Shown: positions 1 through 8,633, counted from the stretch's first letter. The stretch is DNA of 64,000 nt from Streptomyces sp. SCL15-4 (GCF_033366695.1 NZ_JAOBTQ010000001.1:5270001-5334000), one strand, 5' to 3'. Numbers and translations are program-made. Notes: generated from the letters alone by a model not told the origin.

Positions 1-77
1 GCGACGGGGACGACACACCGGACCTGGACCCGGTGACCGAGGCGGCGGGAGAACTGACGAAGGTGTGCACGTCGTAG
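1..77 (+). CDS. C-terminal tail of an unidentified protein (5' cut by window)
   Basis: The frame starting at base 3 is open to a TAG at 75-77 and encodes an acidic 24-residue tail ending KVCTS. High third-position GC and the lack of another reading support a real gene end. The piece is too short to assign a family. Confidence 0.4.
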   Translation, partial: DGDDTPDLDPVTEAAGELTKVCTS

Positions 78-147
78 GGGCGCCGCGCGGGTGAGGTGCG
101 GGGACCGAGGCGTTCCCCGGGCCCCTTCCGGACGCCGGCGCGGGCGG

Positions 148-1110
148 TTACGGAACCGCCTTCTCCGCGTACATCCTGGCGATGACCGCCTCGATGTCCG
201 GCTCCCGCACCGACAGGTCCACCAGCGGATAGCGGGCCGCCAGGTGCGCGACGACCGGCGCCGCCGACTGCCCCGCCGGGAACGCCAGCCACTGCCGCGG
301 CCCCTCCACCCGCACCACCCGGGCCGACGGCACCTCGACCGGCGGGAGCTCCCGCTCCAGGTCCACCACGAGCGTCCGTTCGCTCTCGCCGACCTCGTGC
401 AGCCCCGTCAGCGCGCCGTCGTACATCAGCCGGCCGTGGTCGATCACCATCACCCGGGAGCACAACTGCTCGATGTCCTGGAGGTCGTGCGTGGTCAGCA
501 GCACCGTCGTGCCGCGCTCGGCGTTCACCTCGCGCAGGAACTCCCGCACCCTGGCCTTCGACACGACGTCCAGGCCGATCGTCGGCTCGTCCAGGTACAG
601 CACGTCGGGGTCGTGCAGCAGCGCCGCCGCGATGTCCCCGCGCATCCGCTGCCCGAGCGACAACTGCCGCACCGGCACGTCCAACAGGCCGCCCAGATCC
701 AGCAGTTCCACCATCCGGTCCAGGTTCTGCCGGTAACGGGCGTCCGGGATGCGGTACATGCGGTGCGCCAGCCGGTAGGAGTCGATCAGCGGCAGGTCCC
801 ACCACAGCGTGGTCCGCTGCCCGAACACCACCCCGATCCGGTGCGCCAGGCGCGTCCGCTCCCGCGCCGGGTCGATGCCGGCCACCCGCAGCCGCCCGGC
901 GCTCGGCGTGAGGATCCCGGTCAGCATCTTGACGGTGGTCGACTTCCCCGCGCCGTTCGGCCCGATGTACCCGACCATCTCGCCGCGGGCCACACCGAAC
1001 GACAGCGAGTCCACCGCCCGCACCTCGCGCCGCTCCCGCCACAGGAACCCGGACTTCCGGCGCACCCGGAAGACCTTCTCCACGTTCTCCAGAGTGATGA
1101 AGTCGCCCAT
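148..1110 (-). CDS. ABC-2 type exporter, ATP-binding subunit (COG4586-like)
   Basis: A 320-residue ATPase that would power an ABC-2 exporter with the two permeases encoded just upstream. Walker A is GPNGAGKST at about residues 50-58, the signature is LSLGQ near 150-154, Walker B is DVLYLDEP near 169-176, and the switch histidine sits in TTHDL. The chosen ATG at 1110 begins MGDFITLENVEKVF, one base after the permease stop, so it is the last gene of a tightly packed three-gene operon. A longer in-frame extension to 1251 would run through the permease gene and is rejected. The C-terminal 80 residues are the accessory domain usual in this subfamily. Substrate unknown. Confidence 0.9.
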   Translation of the reverse strand: MGDFITLENVEKVFRVRRKSGFLWRERREVRAVDSLSFGVARGEMVGYIGPNGAGKSTTVKMLTGILTPSAGRLRVAGIDPARERTRLAHRIGVVFGQRTTLWWDLPLIDSYRLAHRMYRIPDARYRQNLDRMVELLDLGGLLDVPVRQLSLGQRMRGDIAAALLHDPDVLYLDEPTIGLDVVSKARVREFLREVNAERGTTVLLTTHDLQDIEQLCSRVMVIDHGRLMYDGALTGLHEVGESERTLVVDLERELPPVEVPSARVVRVEGPRQWLAFPAGQSAAPVVAHLAARYPLVDLSVREPDIEAVIARMYAEKAVP

Positions 1111-1111
1111 G

Positions 1112-1939
1112 TCAGCTCCCTGTGCCGCGATACGAACGAAGTCCCGCCCGCCAGGCCAGCCCCGCGAGCGCACAGCACGCCGCCGCCACCAGCGGGGAGG
1201 CGAACGCGGTCCACTCCGGCAGGCCCAGCGGATACGGCCGGCCCAGGACATGAGCGGCGGGCAGCCAGTTGACGAAGGCCAGCGGCAGCACGAACGTCAC
1301 CCCGCGCACCAGCTCCTTCGCGAACACCGTCGGCGGGTACTGGAGCAGCGTCGTCCCGCCGTAGGTGAAGGCGTTCTGCACCTCCGAGGCGTCCTGCGCC
1401 AGGAACTGGAACGCGGCCCCCGCCACGAACACCGCGCAGAAGATCCCGCAGCCGCCGGCCAGCATCACCGGCATCAGCAGCAGCCGGTCCGCCGTCCAGT
1501 CGATGTCCACCCGGGTCAGCGACCAGCCCAGCACCAGCGCGCCCTGCGTCACCCGGCCCAGCCGCCGGAGCGCGAACCGGTCCGCCGCCAGCTGCGCCAG
1601 CACCGGCGCCGGGCGCACCAGCAGCATGTCGAGCGTGCCGTCCCGCACCCGCCGGCCCAGCCGCTCCATCGAGCCGATCACCAGGTCCGCCAGCCCGAAG
1701 GAGGTCGCGGACAGCCCGTACAGGAACGCCACCTCGGGCAGCGCGTAGCCGCCGAGCGCGTCCACCCGGGAGAACATCAGCATGATCGCGACGAAGTCGA
1801 GGAAGGTCGCCACGAAGTTCCCGAGCGTGGTCATGGCGAAGGACGCGCGGTAGGCCATCGTGGACCGCACCCACATCCCCGCGATCAGCCGGTACGCCCG
1901 GGCGGCCTCCGCCAGCCGCCGGCCCCGCCCCTCAGCCAC
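1112..1939 (-). CDS. ABC-2 type permease (PF06182/COG3694-like)
   Basis: A 275-residue membrane subunit with about six hydrophobic segments. The GTG start at 1939 overlaps the stop of the preceding permease by eight bases, which implies translational coupling. It pairs with the second permease and with the ATPase at 148-1110 as a heteromeric exporter of unknown substrate. The motif RPAPVLAQLAADRFALRR on the cytoplasmic side is of the kind seen in this uncharacterised permease family. An internal ATG (MWVRS) is a less likely start because it would lose the coupling overlap. Confidence 0.85.
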   Translation of the reverse strand: MAEGRGRRLAEAARAYRLIAGMWVRSTMAYRASFAMTTLGNFVATFLDFVAIMLMFSRVDALGGYALPEVAFLYGLSATSFGLADLVIGSMERLGRRVRDGTLDMLLVRPAPVLAQLAADRFALRRLGRVTQGALVLGWSLTRVDIDWTADRLLLMPVMLAGGCGIFCAVFVAGAAFQFLAQDASEVQNAFTYGGTTLLQYPPTVFAKELVRGVTFVLPLAFVNWLPAAHVLGRPYPLGLPEWTAFASPLVAAACCALAGLAWRAGLRSYRGTGS

Positions 1940-2732
1940 CCTGCACCACCACCCTGCGCGTCGCCGCCGACTGCAACAGCCGCCCGGCACCCAGCAGGAC
2001 GGCCGCCCACGCAGCCTGGAACAGATAGGTGGACAGCGGGTCGGCGTGCCCGAGCAGGATGTCCGCCGGGGCCTGGAGCAGCGAGGACCAGGGCAGCACG
2101 CGTACGACCTCGCCGAGGGCGCCCGGGAACACGTTGAGCGGCAGCAGCATGCCCGAGCAGAAGTAGCCGAGCAGCCACGCCATCTGGGTCATCCCGGTGC
2201 CGTCCAGCAGCCAGAACGCGCTCAGCGCCACCAGGTAGCGGATGCCGAAGCCGACCAGCATCGCGAGGAGGACGGCCACGAGGAACGCCACCCAGGTGCC
2301 GGCGTCGGCCGGCAGCGCCAGCGGGAAGCACAGCGCGCCGAACACGAACGGTACGACGCCCCGGCCCAGCAGCTGGAAGAACGCCCGGCCGGCGTCCGCC
2401 GCCAGCCACCACAGCTGGAGGTCGGCCGGCCGGTACAGGTCGATCGCCACGTCCCCGGTGCGGATGCGCTCCATCAACTCGTCCTCGAACCCGCCGCCGC
2501 CGATCGCCAGCGTCGACAGGAACGCCTGCCCGAGCCAGACGTAGGTCAGCGCCTGCGCCTGGTCGTAGCCGCCGAGATGGGGCCGCTCGTCCCACAACGC
2601 CTGGTAGGTGTAGACGAGAATGAGGCCGAAGACGGTGTTCGTGAACACCCCTGCCGCAGTGGCGGCACGGTAGGTCGCGTACCGTCGGAACCCCCCTGCC
2701 GCGACCGCCGCGTACAACCGTCCCGCGCCCAC
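1932..2732 (-). CDS. ABC-2 type permease (COG4587-like)
   Basis: A 266-residue polytopic membrane protein, first gene of the exporter operon. The GTG start at 2732 is preceded by GAGGAGG about eight bases upstream. It has about six transmembrane stretches, the first near FTNTVFGLILVYTYQALW. The segment RTGDVAIDLYRPADLQLWWLA corresponds to the conserved region shared by COG4587 and COG3694 permeases. A longer open frame to 3125 overlaps the divergent PBP gene and lacks a ribosome site. Function in export is inferred from family and operon; the cargo cannot be told. Confidence 0.85.
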   Translation of the reverse strand: MGAGRLYAAVAAGGFRRYATYRAATAAGVFTNTVFGLILVYTYQALWDERPHLGGYDQAQALTYVWLGQAFLSTLAIGGGGFEDELMERIRTGDVAIDLYRPADLQLWWLAADAGRAFFQLLGRGVVPFVFGALCFPLALPADAGTWVAFLVAVLLAMLVGFGIRYLVALSAFWLLDGTGMTQMAWLLGYFCSGMLLPLNVFPGALGEVVRVLPWSSLLQAPADILLGHADPLSTYLFQAAWAAVLLGAGRLLQSAATRRVVVQGG

Positions 2733-2879
2733 CGCAGTCGACCTCCTCGGATCACTCGACACCGAAGCGCAGGAGCTTAGTCCGGAGGCCCGGCGGCCGG
2801 CCATGCGTTTTCCGCCGGAAGCGTGCCGGAATCCGGGAACGGAACGCCAGGTGCGAGAGTCTTCAGCAGGGGGAGCGCA

Positions 2880-2914
2880 GAAGCGTACGAGGCGTACGGG
2901 AACGTACGACGCGA
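2880..2914. repeat. three CGTACG palindromes ahead of the PBP gene
   Basis: CGTACG occurs three times in about 27 bases, spaced roughly 9 and 11 bases apart, just upstream of the PBP start. It could be a regulatory cluster or chance; nothing in the sequence decides. Confidence 0.25.
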
Positions 2915-2934
2915 AACAGGAGTCCGTGCACGAC

Positions 2935-5900
2935 ATGAGCGACGAGCCGCAGCCGCAGCAGCCGAACGAAGGCGTGGCACCGGGAAAGCCGCTGCCGGCT
3001 GAAGGGCCCGGGAAGCCGGGGGGCCGCGAGGAGAAGGCCACCGAACACCGCACCACCCGCCCGGGACGCCCTGCCGCGACCCAGGGACCCGCGAGCACGC
3101 GGGACCCCGGGACCACCGAGGACACCGGGAACCGGCGAGCCGACCGGGCCGGGGGCGTCCGGGGTGCCGGGGGTGCCGACGGTGTCGGGGGTGTCCGGGG
3201 TGCCGGCGACCGGGCCGAGGGTGCCCGGAGGGGTCCGGGCGCGCTGAACCGCGACGCGGACCGGGCCGGCGGGGCCGGCGTCGACCGTTCCGCCGCGAGC
3301 CGGTCCGGCCTCGGTCGTCCCGAGGCGGGTCGGTCGGACTCGGGTCGGTCGGGTGTCGGCCGGTCCGGCTCCGGTGAGGAGGATGCCGGCCGGCCGGGCC
3401 TTGGCCGTCCCGATGCCGGTCACGTCGGCCGTGCCGTTTCCGAGTCGGGTCGTTCCGACGCAGGCCGGTCGGACTCGGGTCGTTTCGGCTCGGGTCGGTC
3501 GGATGCGGGTCGTTCCGAGGCAGGTCGGTCCGACGTGGGCCGTTTCGACGCGGGTCGGTCGGACTCGGGCCGTTCCGACGCAGGACGGCCGGACTCGGGG
3601 CGTTCCGGGGCGGGCCGGCCGGACTCGGGGCCGGGTGGTTCCGGGCAGGAGCGCTTCGGGCGGTCGGGTCTCGGCTCTTCCGGTGCCGGCCGCGCCGACC
3701 GTGCGCCTTCCGACCCGGACCGGTCCGGCTCCGGTCAGGAGCGCGTCGGCCGGTCGGGGGCGGTGGCCGGTGACGGCTCCGGGGCGGCGGGTGTGCCGCC
3801 GCAGCAGCGGACGGCGTCCGTGGCGCGCGCCCGGCAGGCCGCGCAGGGCGCGCGAACCGACAAGGGGGGCGCGGGCTCCGCCGACGGGGCCGAGCACGCC
3901 TCGTCGCCCGAGAGCACCCAGATACTGCGGCGCGTCACCCCGCCCAGGTCCGCCGAGGGCCCCGCGTCCACGGAGCGGCCCGGCGGGAAGGCGGGCCCCG
4001 GCCCGGCGGCCGGTGCCGGTCAGGCGCCCGAGACCACCCAGGTGCTCCGCCGGGTCGGCGCGTCCGGTCCGAAGACCCCGGCCTCCTCCCCGGCGGAGCC
4101 CGGCCCCGCCGACGCCAAGCGTCCCGCCCGGACCCCCGGCGCCCGGGCCTCCGACCCCGCCGGTCCCGCATCCGCCGGTGCCGGTGCCCACGGCGGCGCC
4201 CGGCCCGCCGGCCCCGCGGCCGGCACGACGAGCACCACCGGCACCTCCTCCCCGGCCGCCGCGCGCGCCGCCCGCGCCGCCCGCGCGACAGGCACCGCCG
4301 GTGCGGCCGGTGCCGTAAGCGCGTCCGCGGCCGGTGCTCCCGGCCCGCAGGCCCGCGGCCCCGAGGCCACCCGGGCCGTACCCGGCCCCCGTGCCGAGTC
4401 CGCGTCCCCCGCCGTGGGCGCCCCCGGTGGTCCCGAGGCCGGGACCACCGCCCTCGCGCCCGGCGACGGCGACGGTGACGCGCCCACGGGCAAGAAGGCG
4501 AAGAAGAAGGGCAAGCGGCCCAAGCGGACCGGCTGGCGGCGGCTCGTGCCGACCTGGCGCATGGTGCTCGGCACCTGCTTCGTCGGCGTGCTGCTGGTCA
4601 TCGGCGTGTTCTTCGTCGGCTACTCCCTGGTGAACATCCCGCCGGCCAACGCGTTCGCGACCAAGCAGAGCAACGTCTACCTGTACGCCGACGGCTCCCA
4701 GCTGGCCCGCGACGGCGAGGTCAACCGCGAGAACGTCTCCCTCGCGCACGTCTCCAAGGCCGCCCAGCACGCCATCCTCGCCGCCGAGGACCGCGACTTC
4801 TACTCCGAGTCCGCCGTAGACCCCAAGGCGATGCTCCGCGCCGCCTGGAACACCGCGACCGGCAAGGGCAAGCAGTCCGGCTCGACGATCACCCAGCAGT
4901 ACGTGAAGAACTACTACCTGGCCCAGGAGCAGACGGTCACCCGCAAGGCCAAGGAGTTCTTCATCTCGATCAAGCTCGACCAGAACAAGTCCAAGGACGA
5001 GATCCTGGAGGGCTACCTCAACACCAGCTACTTCGGTCGCAACGCCTACGGCATCCAGGCCGCCGCCCAGGCCTACTACGGCCGCGACGCCGAGGACCTC
5101 GACCCGGCCCGCGCCGCCTACCTCGCCGCGCTCGTCAACGCGCCGAGCGAGTACGACGTCGTGGCCCACCCGGAGAACCGGAAGGCGGCAGTCGCCCGCT
5201 GGAACTACGTCCTGGACGGCATGGTCAAGAAGGGCTGGCTGAAGCAGTCCGAGCGCACCGGCATGAAGTTCGCCATGCCGAAGGAGCAGACGGTCTCCAC
5301 CGGCATGTCCGGCCAGCGCGGCTACCTCGTCGAGGCGGTCAACCAGTACCTGACCAGCAACAACATCATCGACACCGACCATCTGGAGGCCGGTGGCTAC
5401 CGCATCACCACCACCATCCGGAAGGACCGGCAGGACGCCTTCGTCAAGGCGGTCGACGACCAGCTGATGAGCAAGCTGGACAAGAAGAACCGCAAGGCCG
5501 ACACCTACGTCCGGGCCGGCGGCGCCTCCGTCGACCCCAAGACCGGTGAGGTCGTCGCGCTGTACGGCGGCATCGACTACGTGAAGCAGTACACCAACGG
5601 CGCGACCCGCGGTGACTTCCAGGTCGGTTCGACGTTCAAGCCGTTCGTGTTCACCTCCGCCGTGGAGAACGGGTCGACCACCCAGGACGGCCGGGCCATC
5701 ACCCCGAACACGGTCTACGACGGCACCAACCAGCGCCCGGTCCAGGGCTGGAGCGGCGGTGCCTACGCGCCCGAGAACGAGGACCAGCGGTCGTACGGCC
5801 CGATCACCGTCCGCAAGGCCACCGACCTGTCGGTGAACTCGGTGTACGCGCAGATGGCCACCGACGTCGGCCCCGCCAAGGTCAAGCAGACCGCGGTCGA

Positions 5901-6855
5901 CCTCGGCGTCCCCGCCGACACCCCGGACCTCTACCCGTCCCCGTCCATCGCGCTCGGCACCGCCACCGCCAGCGTCCTGGAGATGACGGAGGCCTACGCC
6001 ACGCTCGCCAACCACGGCAAGCACGGCACGTACACCCTGGTGGAAGAGGTCACCAAGGACGGCCGGGACGAGATCAGGCTGCCCGGGCAGAAGGTGAAGC
6101 AGGCCGTCAGCCGGGAGGCCGCCGACACCACCACCTCGGTGCTGCGGAGCGTGGTCGAGAGCGGCACCGCCACCGCCGCGCAGGCCGCGGGCCGGCCGGC
6201 GGCGGGCAAGACCGGTACCGCCGAGAGCGACACCGCCGCCTGGTTCGCCGGCTACACCCCCGACCTGGCCACGGTGGTCGCGGTCATGGGCCAGGACCCG
6301 GTGACGGCCAAGCACCAGCCGCTGTACGGCGCGCTCGGCCAGGCCCGTATGAACGGCGGCGGCCCGCCCACCGAGATCTGGGCGCAGTACACGCGGGACG
6401 CGCTGAAGGGCAAGCCGGCCAAGGACTTCGACCTGCGGCTCCAGCAGGGCGCCGACCAGATCCAGGAGCCCCCGGCCACCGGCACGCCGGAGCCCGGCAC
6501 GGACGCCGGCCAGGACGACGGCACCGCCACCACCGACGGCGGCCAGGACACCGGCGGCCCGACCGCCACCCCCACCGACGGCGCCACCACCGGCACGACC
6601 GGCGGCGGGACCACGACGACGGGCGGCGGAGCACCCGCGACCGGCGGCACGACCACGGGCGGTACGCCCACCACCGGCGGGCCCACGACGACCGGCGGCG
6701 GAGCGACCACGGACGGCGGCGGCACCGCCACCACCGGCGGCGGCGCACCCGGCGGCGGCACGGCCACCGGAGGCGGCACGCCGGGCGGGGGCACCGCCGC
6801 GGGCGGCACCACGGCCACGGACGGGGGCGCCGGGGGTGGCCCCGGCGGTCTCTGA
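2935..6855 (+). CDS. Class A penicillin-binding protein (bifunctional transglycosylase/transpeptidase)
   Basis: A peptidoglycan polymerase and cross-linking enzyme of about 1306 residues, far longer than the usual 700-800. A cytosolic N-terminal region of about 540 residues is low complexity. It has a run of GRSDA/GRSDS-type pentapeptides (about 120-260), Ala/Gly/Pro-rich stretches, and two copies of TQ(I/V)LRRV near 326 and 366. One transmembrane helix follows near 543-566. The GT51 transglycosylase has its catalytic Glu in AAEDRDFYSE, near 615, and GSTITQQYVKN. The transpeptidase has STFK at 899-902, SVN at 966-968 and KTGT at 1092-1095. The C-terminal 130 residues are a Thr/Gly/Pro extracellular tail. 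The ATG at 2935 is chosen; GTG 2926 is possible. TQ motifs may be targets of a Ser/Thr kinase (inference). Confidence 0.95.
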   Translation: MSDEPQPQQPNEGVAPGKPLPAEGPGKPGGREEKATEHRTTRPGRPAATQGPASTRDPGTTEDTGNRRADRAGGVRGAGGADGVGGVRGAGDRAEGARRGPGALNRDADRAGGAGVDRSAASRSGLGRPEAGRSDSGRSGVGRSGSGEEDAGRPGLGRPDAGHVGRAVSESGRSDAGRSDSGRFGSGRSDAGRSEAGRSDVGRFDAGRSDSGRSDAGRPDSGRSGAGRPDSGPGGSGQERFGRSGLGSSGAGRADRAPSDPDRSGSGQERVGRSGAVAGDGSGAAGVPPQQRTASVARARQAAQGARTDKGGAGSADGAEHASSPESTQILRRVTPPRSAEGPASTERPGGKAGPGPAAGAGQAPETTQVLRRVGASGPKTPASSPAEPGPADAKRPARTPGARASDPAGPASAGAGAHGGARPAGPAAGTTSTTGTSSPAAARAARAARATGTAGAAGAVSASAAGAPGPQARGPEATRAVPGPRAESASPAVGAPGGPEAGTTALAPGDGDGDAPTGKKAKKKGKRPKRTGWRRLVPTWRMVLGTCFVGVLLVIGVFFVGYSLVNIPPANAFATKQSNVYLYADGSQLARDGEVNRENVSLAHVSKAAQHAILAAEDRDFYSESAVDPKAMLRAAWNTATGKGKQSGSTITQQYVKNYYLAQEQTVTRKAKEFFISIKLDQNKSKDEILEGYLNTSYFGRNAYGIQAAAQAYYGRDAEDLDPARAAYLAALVNAPSEYDVVAHPENRKAAVARWNYVLDGMVKKGWLKQSERTGMKFAMPKEQTVSTGMSGQRGYLVEAVNQYLTSNNIIDTDHLEAGGYRITTTIRKDRQDAFVKAVDDQLMSKLDKKNRKADTYVRAGGASVDPKTGEVVALYGGIDYVKQYTNGATRGDFQVGSTFKPFVFTSAVENGSTTQDGRAITPNTVYDGTNQRPVQGWSGGAYAPENEDQRSYGPITVRKATDLSVNSVYAQMATDVGPAKVKQTAVDLGVPADTPDLYPSPSIALGTATASVLEMTEAYATLANHGKHGTYTLVEEVTKDGRDEIRLPGQKVKQAVSREAADTTTSVLRSVVESGTATAAQAAGRPAAGKTGTAESDTAAWFAGYTPDLATVVAVMGQDPVTAKHQPLYGALGQARMNGGGPPTEIWAQYTRDALKGKPAKDFDLRLQQGADQIQEPPATGTPEPGTDAGQDDGTATTDGGQDTGGPTATPTDGATTGTTGGGTTTTGGGAPATGGTTTGGTPTTGGPTTTGGGATTDGGGTATTGGGAPGGGTATGGGTPGGGTAAGGTTATDGGAGGGPGGL
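3290..3745 (+). repeat. Degenerate 15-bp tandem repeat coding (D/G)-(A/S)-G-R-S pentapeptides
   Basis: Within the PBP gene, units resembling CGGGTCGGTCGGACT recur for about 450 bases and keep the reading frame. The encoded pentapeptides are Arg, Ser, Asp and Gly rich and predicted disordered. Expansion and contraction by slippage would change the length of the cytosolic tail without breaking the frame. Confidence 0.7.
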
Positions 6856-6874
6856 CCCGGCGGGCCCCGGCGCC

Positions 6875-7195
6875 TCAGTGGCCGCTGGTCGCCTTCAGGC
6901 CCACCACGGCGACCAGCAGCAGGCACACGAAGAAGATCCGGGCGGCGGTGACCGGCTCACCGAGCACCACCATGCCGAGCACCGCCGCCCCGGCCGCGCC
7001 GATGCCCACCCACACGCCGTAGGCGGTACCGATGGGCAGGGACTTCGCGGCGTAGGACAGCAGCACCATGCTGGCGACGATGCCGGCGCCGGTGAACAGG
7101 CTCGGGACGAGGCGGGTGAAACCCTCGCTGTACTTCATCCCGATCGACCAGGCGACTTCCAGCAGACCGGCGACGACGAGCAGGATCCAGGCCAT
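6875..7195 (-). CDS. sugE: Small multidrug resistance family guanidinium exporter SugE/Gdx
   Basis: A 106-residue protein with four transmembrane helices, the standard SMR length. It begins MAWILLVVAGLLEVAWSIGMKYSEGFT; the membrane-embedded Glu in LLEVAW is the proton/substrate-coupling residue of SMR proteins. The form of the first helix and the GIGAAGAAVLGM region fit the SugE/Gdx (guanidinium exporter) branch rather than the EmrE polydrug branch. The ATG at 7195 has GGAGG seven bases upstream. A guanidine-III-like riboswitch lies between the promoter region and the start, which supports the guanidinium role. A longer frame to 7300 would run through the riboswitch and is rejected. Confidence 0.92.
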   Translation of the reverse strand: MAWILLVVAGLLEVAWSIGMKYSEGFTRLVPSLFTGAGIVASMVLLSYAAKSLPIGTAYGVWVGIGAAGAAVLGMVVLGEPVTAARIFFVCLLLVAVVGLKATSGH

Positions 7196-7231
7196 GACGG
7201 CACCTCCGAGACGCGGTGACTCTTCTTGGGG

Positions 7232-7276
7232 GTGCGTCGTCTTTGCCTTCGACCCGGTACGGCGCGTCTCGTCGGG
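7232..7276 (-). promoter_or_regulatory. Guanidine-III (ykkC-III) riboswitch, with possible anti-Shine-Dalgarno pairing
   Basis: Read on the minus strand, the leader has CCCGACGAG, then GCGCCGTACCGGGTC, then CAAAGACGACGC. This follows the known ykkC-III layout: CCNG-ACGAG, a GCGCCGTACC core, GGTC, then CAAGACGG. The first CCCG pairs with CGGG. Nine bases of the aptamer (7263-7271, minus CGAGACGCG) are perfectly complementary to minus CGCGTCTCG at 7207-7215, which abuts and shares one base with the GGAGG of sugE. A ligand-free fold could therefore mask the ribosome site and guanidine would free it. The aptamer match is from memory of the consensus; the switch mechanism is inference. Confidence 0.75.
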
Positions 7277-7304
7277 TTCCTTCCAACGTAGCAAGGGCAC
7301 GGCA

Positions 7305-7338
7305 AAGAGGGCCGGTGACGATGGTCACCGGCCCTCTT
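7305..7338 (-). terminator. Strong hairpin terminator after the GroES-like gene
   Basis: AAGAGGGCCGGTGAC and its exact complement GTCACCGGCCCTCTT form a 15-bp stem with a four-base loop. It sits 12 bases past the stop of the minus-strand GroES-like gene and just upstream of the sugE leader, so it separates the two transcription units. Confidence 0.75.
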
Positions 7339-7350
7339 CGTCCACGCGTG

Positions 7351-7710
7351 CTACAGATACAGCCCCGTGGAGTCCTCCGAGCCCTCGAACCGGTCCGCGG
7401 CGACGGCGTGCAGGTCGCGCTCGCGCATCAGCACGTACGCCACGCCCCGCACCTCCACCTCCGCCCGGTCCTCCGGATCGAACAGGACCCGGTCGCCGGG
7501 CTCCACGGTCCGTACGTTCTGGCCGACGGCGACGACCTCGGCCCAGGCCAGCCGCCGCCCGACCGCCGCGGTGGCGGGAATCAGGATGCCGCCCCCCGAC
7601 CGCCGCTCGCCCTCACCGGTCTCCTGCCGCACGAGAACCCGGTCGTGCAGCATCCGGATGGGCAGCTTGTCGTGGTGGGGAGTGCTGTGCTCGTTTCTGT
7701 TGGCGCTCAC
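7351..7710 (-). CDS. GroES-like co-chaperone family protein
   Basis: A 119-residue protein with the cpn10 fold signature. DRVLVRQETGEGERRSGGGILIP is the N-terminal strand and mobile loop, followed by EVVAVGQNV and EPGDRVLFDPED, the conserved GDRVLF dome-base segment. It is longer than classical GroES, with a 20-residue N-terminal extension and a divergent C-terminus, and no groEL is adjacent. It is therefore probably the second, orphan GroES-like protein common in actinobacteria rather than the main co-chaperonin. The terminator at 7305-7338 follows it. Confidence 0.8.
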   Translation of the reverse strand: MSANRNEHSTPHHDKLPIRMLHDRVLVRQETGEGERRSGGGILIPATAAVGRRLAWAEVVAVGQNVRTVEPGDRVLFDPEDRAEVEVRGVAYVLMRERDLHAVAADRFEGSEDSTGLYL

Positions 7711-7733
7711 GCGTCGAACCTACCTGTTCCCGG

Positions 7734-8063
7734 TCAGTCCCTGCGCCGCCGGGCCCCCAGGGCGAGCAGCCCCACGACCCCCACGACGACCATCGCCACG
7801 GGCACGACCCGCTCCAGCCGGGGCGCCCCCTCCTCGTCCGTGAACCGCGCCCGTACCTCGCTCACGACGCGGTTGACCTGAACGTACGCCCGCCCGACCG
7901 TGTGGTCGACGTTCGCGACGACCTTCGCCTTCGCGTCCCCGACGATGGTCCTGGGATGCACGCGCACCCCGATCTCGTCGAGTGTCTCGGCCAGCACTTC
8001 GCGGCGGCGCCTGATGTCCGCCTCGATCTGCGCCGGGGTTCTGGTGTCCGACGTGTCCGCCAC
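7734..8063 (-). CDS. DUF3618 family membrane-anchored protein
   Basis: 109 residues. The N-terminus TPAQIEADIRRRREVLAETLDEIGVRVHP is the typical DUF3618 helix; a basic-tailed single transmembrane helix (VVPVAMVVVGVVGLLALGARRRR) closes the protein. DUF3618 proteins are small membrane proteins of unknown role, often with phage-shock-like or stress membrane proteins. It lies 24 bases upstream of the GroES-like gene on the same strand, so the two may be cotranscribed. Confidence 0.8.
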   Translation of the reverse strand: MADTSDTRTPAQIEADIRRRREVLAETLDEIGVRVHPRTIVGDAKAKVVANVDHTVGRAYVQVNRVVSEVRARFTDEEGAPRLERVVPVAMVVVGVVGLLALGARRRRD

Positions 8064-8165
8064 CGTACGGCCTCCGAAGTCTGCCGAAGTCTGCTGCTGC
8101 TTTCCGAACAGTCTGTCAGCTCATGGCCGCACCGCACCGCAAGGGCCCCCGGTTACGCTAGTCCG

Positions 8166-8633
8166 ATGAGCGAGCGACTCCAGCCCGGGGACGTTGCCCC
8201 CGCCTTCACCCTCCCCGACGCCGACGGCAACGAGGTGTCCCTTTCGGACCACAAGGGCCGCAAGGTCATCGTCTACTTCTACCCGGCCGCCCTGACGCCC
8301 GGCTGCACCAAGCAGGCCTGCGACTTCACCGACAACCTGGAGGTCCTGGCCTCCGCCGGCTACGACGTCATCGGCGTCTCGCCGGACAAGCCGGAGAAAC
8401 TCGCGAAGTTCCGCGAGCAGGAATCCCTGAAGGTCACCCTGCTGGCCGACCCGGACAAGCGGGTGCTGGAGGCGTACGGCGCCTTCGGTGAGAAGAAGCT
8501 CTACGGCAAGACGGTCGTCGGCGTCATCCGCTCCACGGTGGTCGTGGACGAGGACGGCAAGGTCGAACGGGCCTTGTACAACGTCAAGGCGACCGGCCAC
8601 GTAGCCAAGATCATCAAGGATCTGGGCATCTGA
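8166..8633 (+). CDS. bcp: Thiol peroxidase, peroxiredoxin Q/BCP
   Basis: A 155-residue thioredoxin-dependent peroxidase that reduces H2O2 and organic peroxides in the cytosol. The active site TPGCTKQACDF holds the peroxidatic Cys47 and the resolving Cys52, the two-cysteine arrangement of BCP. Conserved TLPDADG and GVSPDKPEKLAKF are present. The ATG at 8166 gives the standard N-terminus MSERLQPGDVAPAF. A hairpin terminator and tRNA-Leu follow. Confidence 0.95.
   Translation: MSERLQPGDVAPAFTLPDADGNEVSLSDHKGRKVIVYFYPAALTPGCTKQACDFTDNLEVLASAGYDVIGVSPDKPEKLAKFREQESLKVTLLADPDKRVLEAYGAFGEKKLYGKTVVGVIRSTVVVDEDGKVERALYNVKATGHVAKIIKDLGI

Noticed and set aside
2863..6315. A 1150-codon open frame antisense to the PBP
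   Set aside because: Shadow of the repeat-rich PBP gene; no start region, no domain, wrong codon pattern.
7351..7710. The main GroES of a groESL operon
   Set aside because: No groEL is adjacent, and the extended N-terminus and divergent end point to an orphan GroES-like protein.
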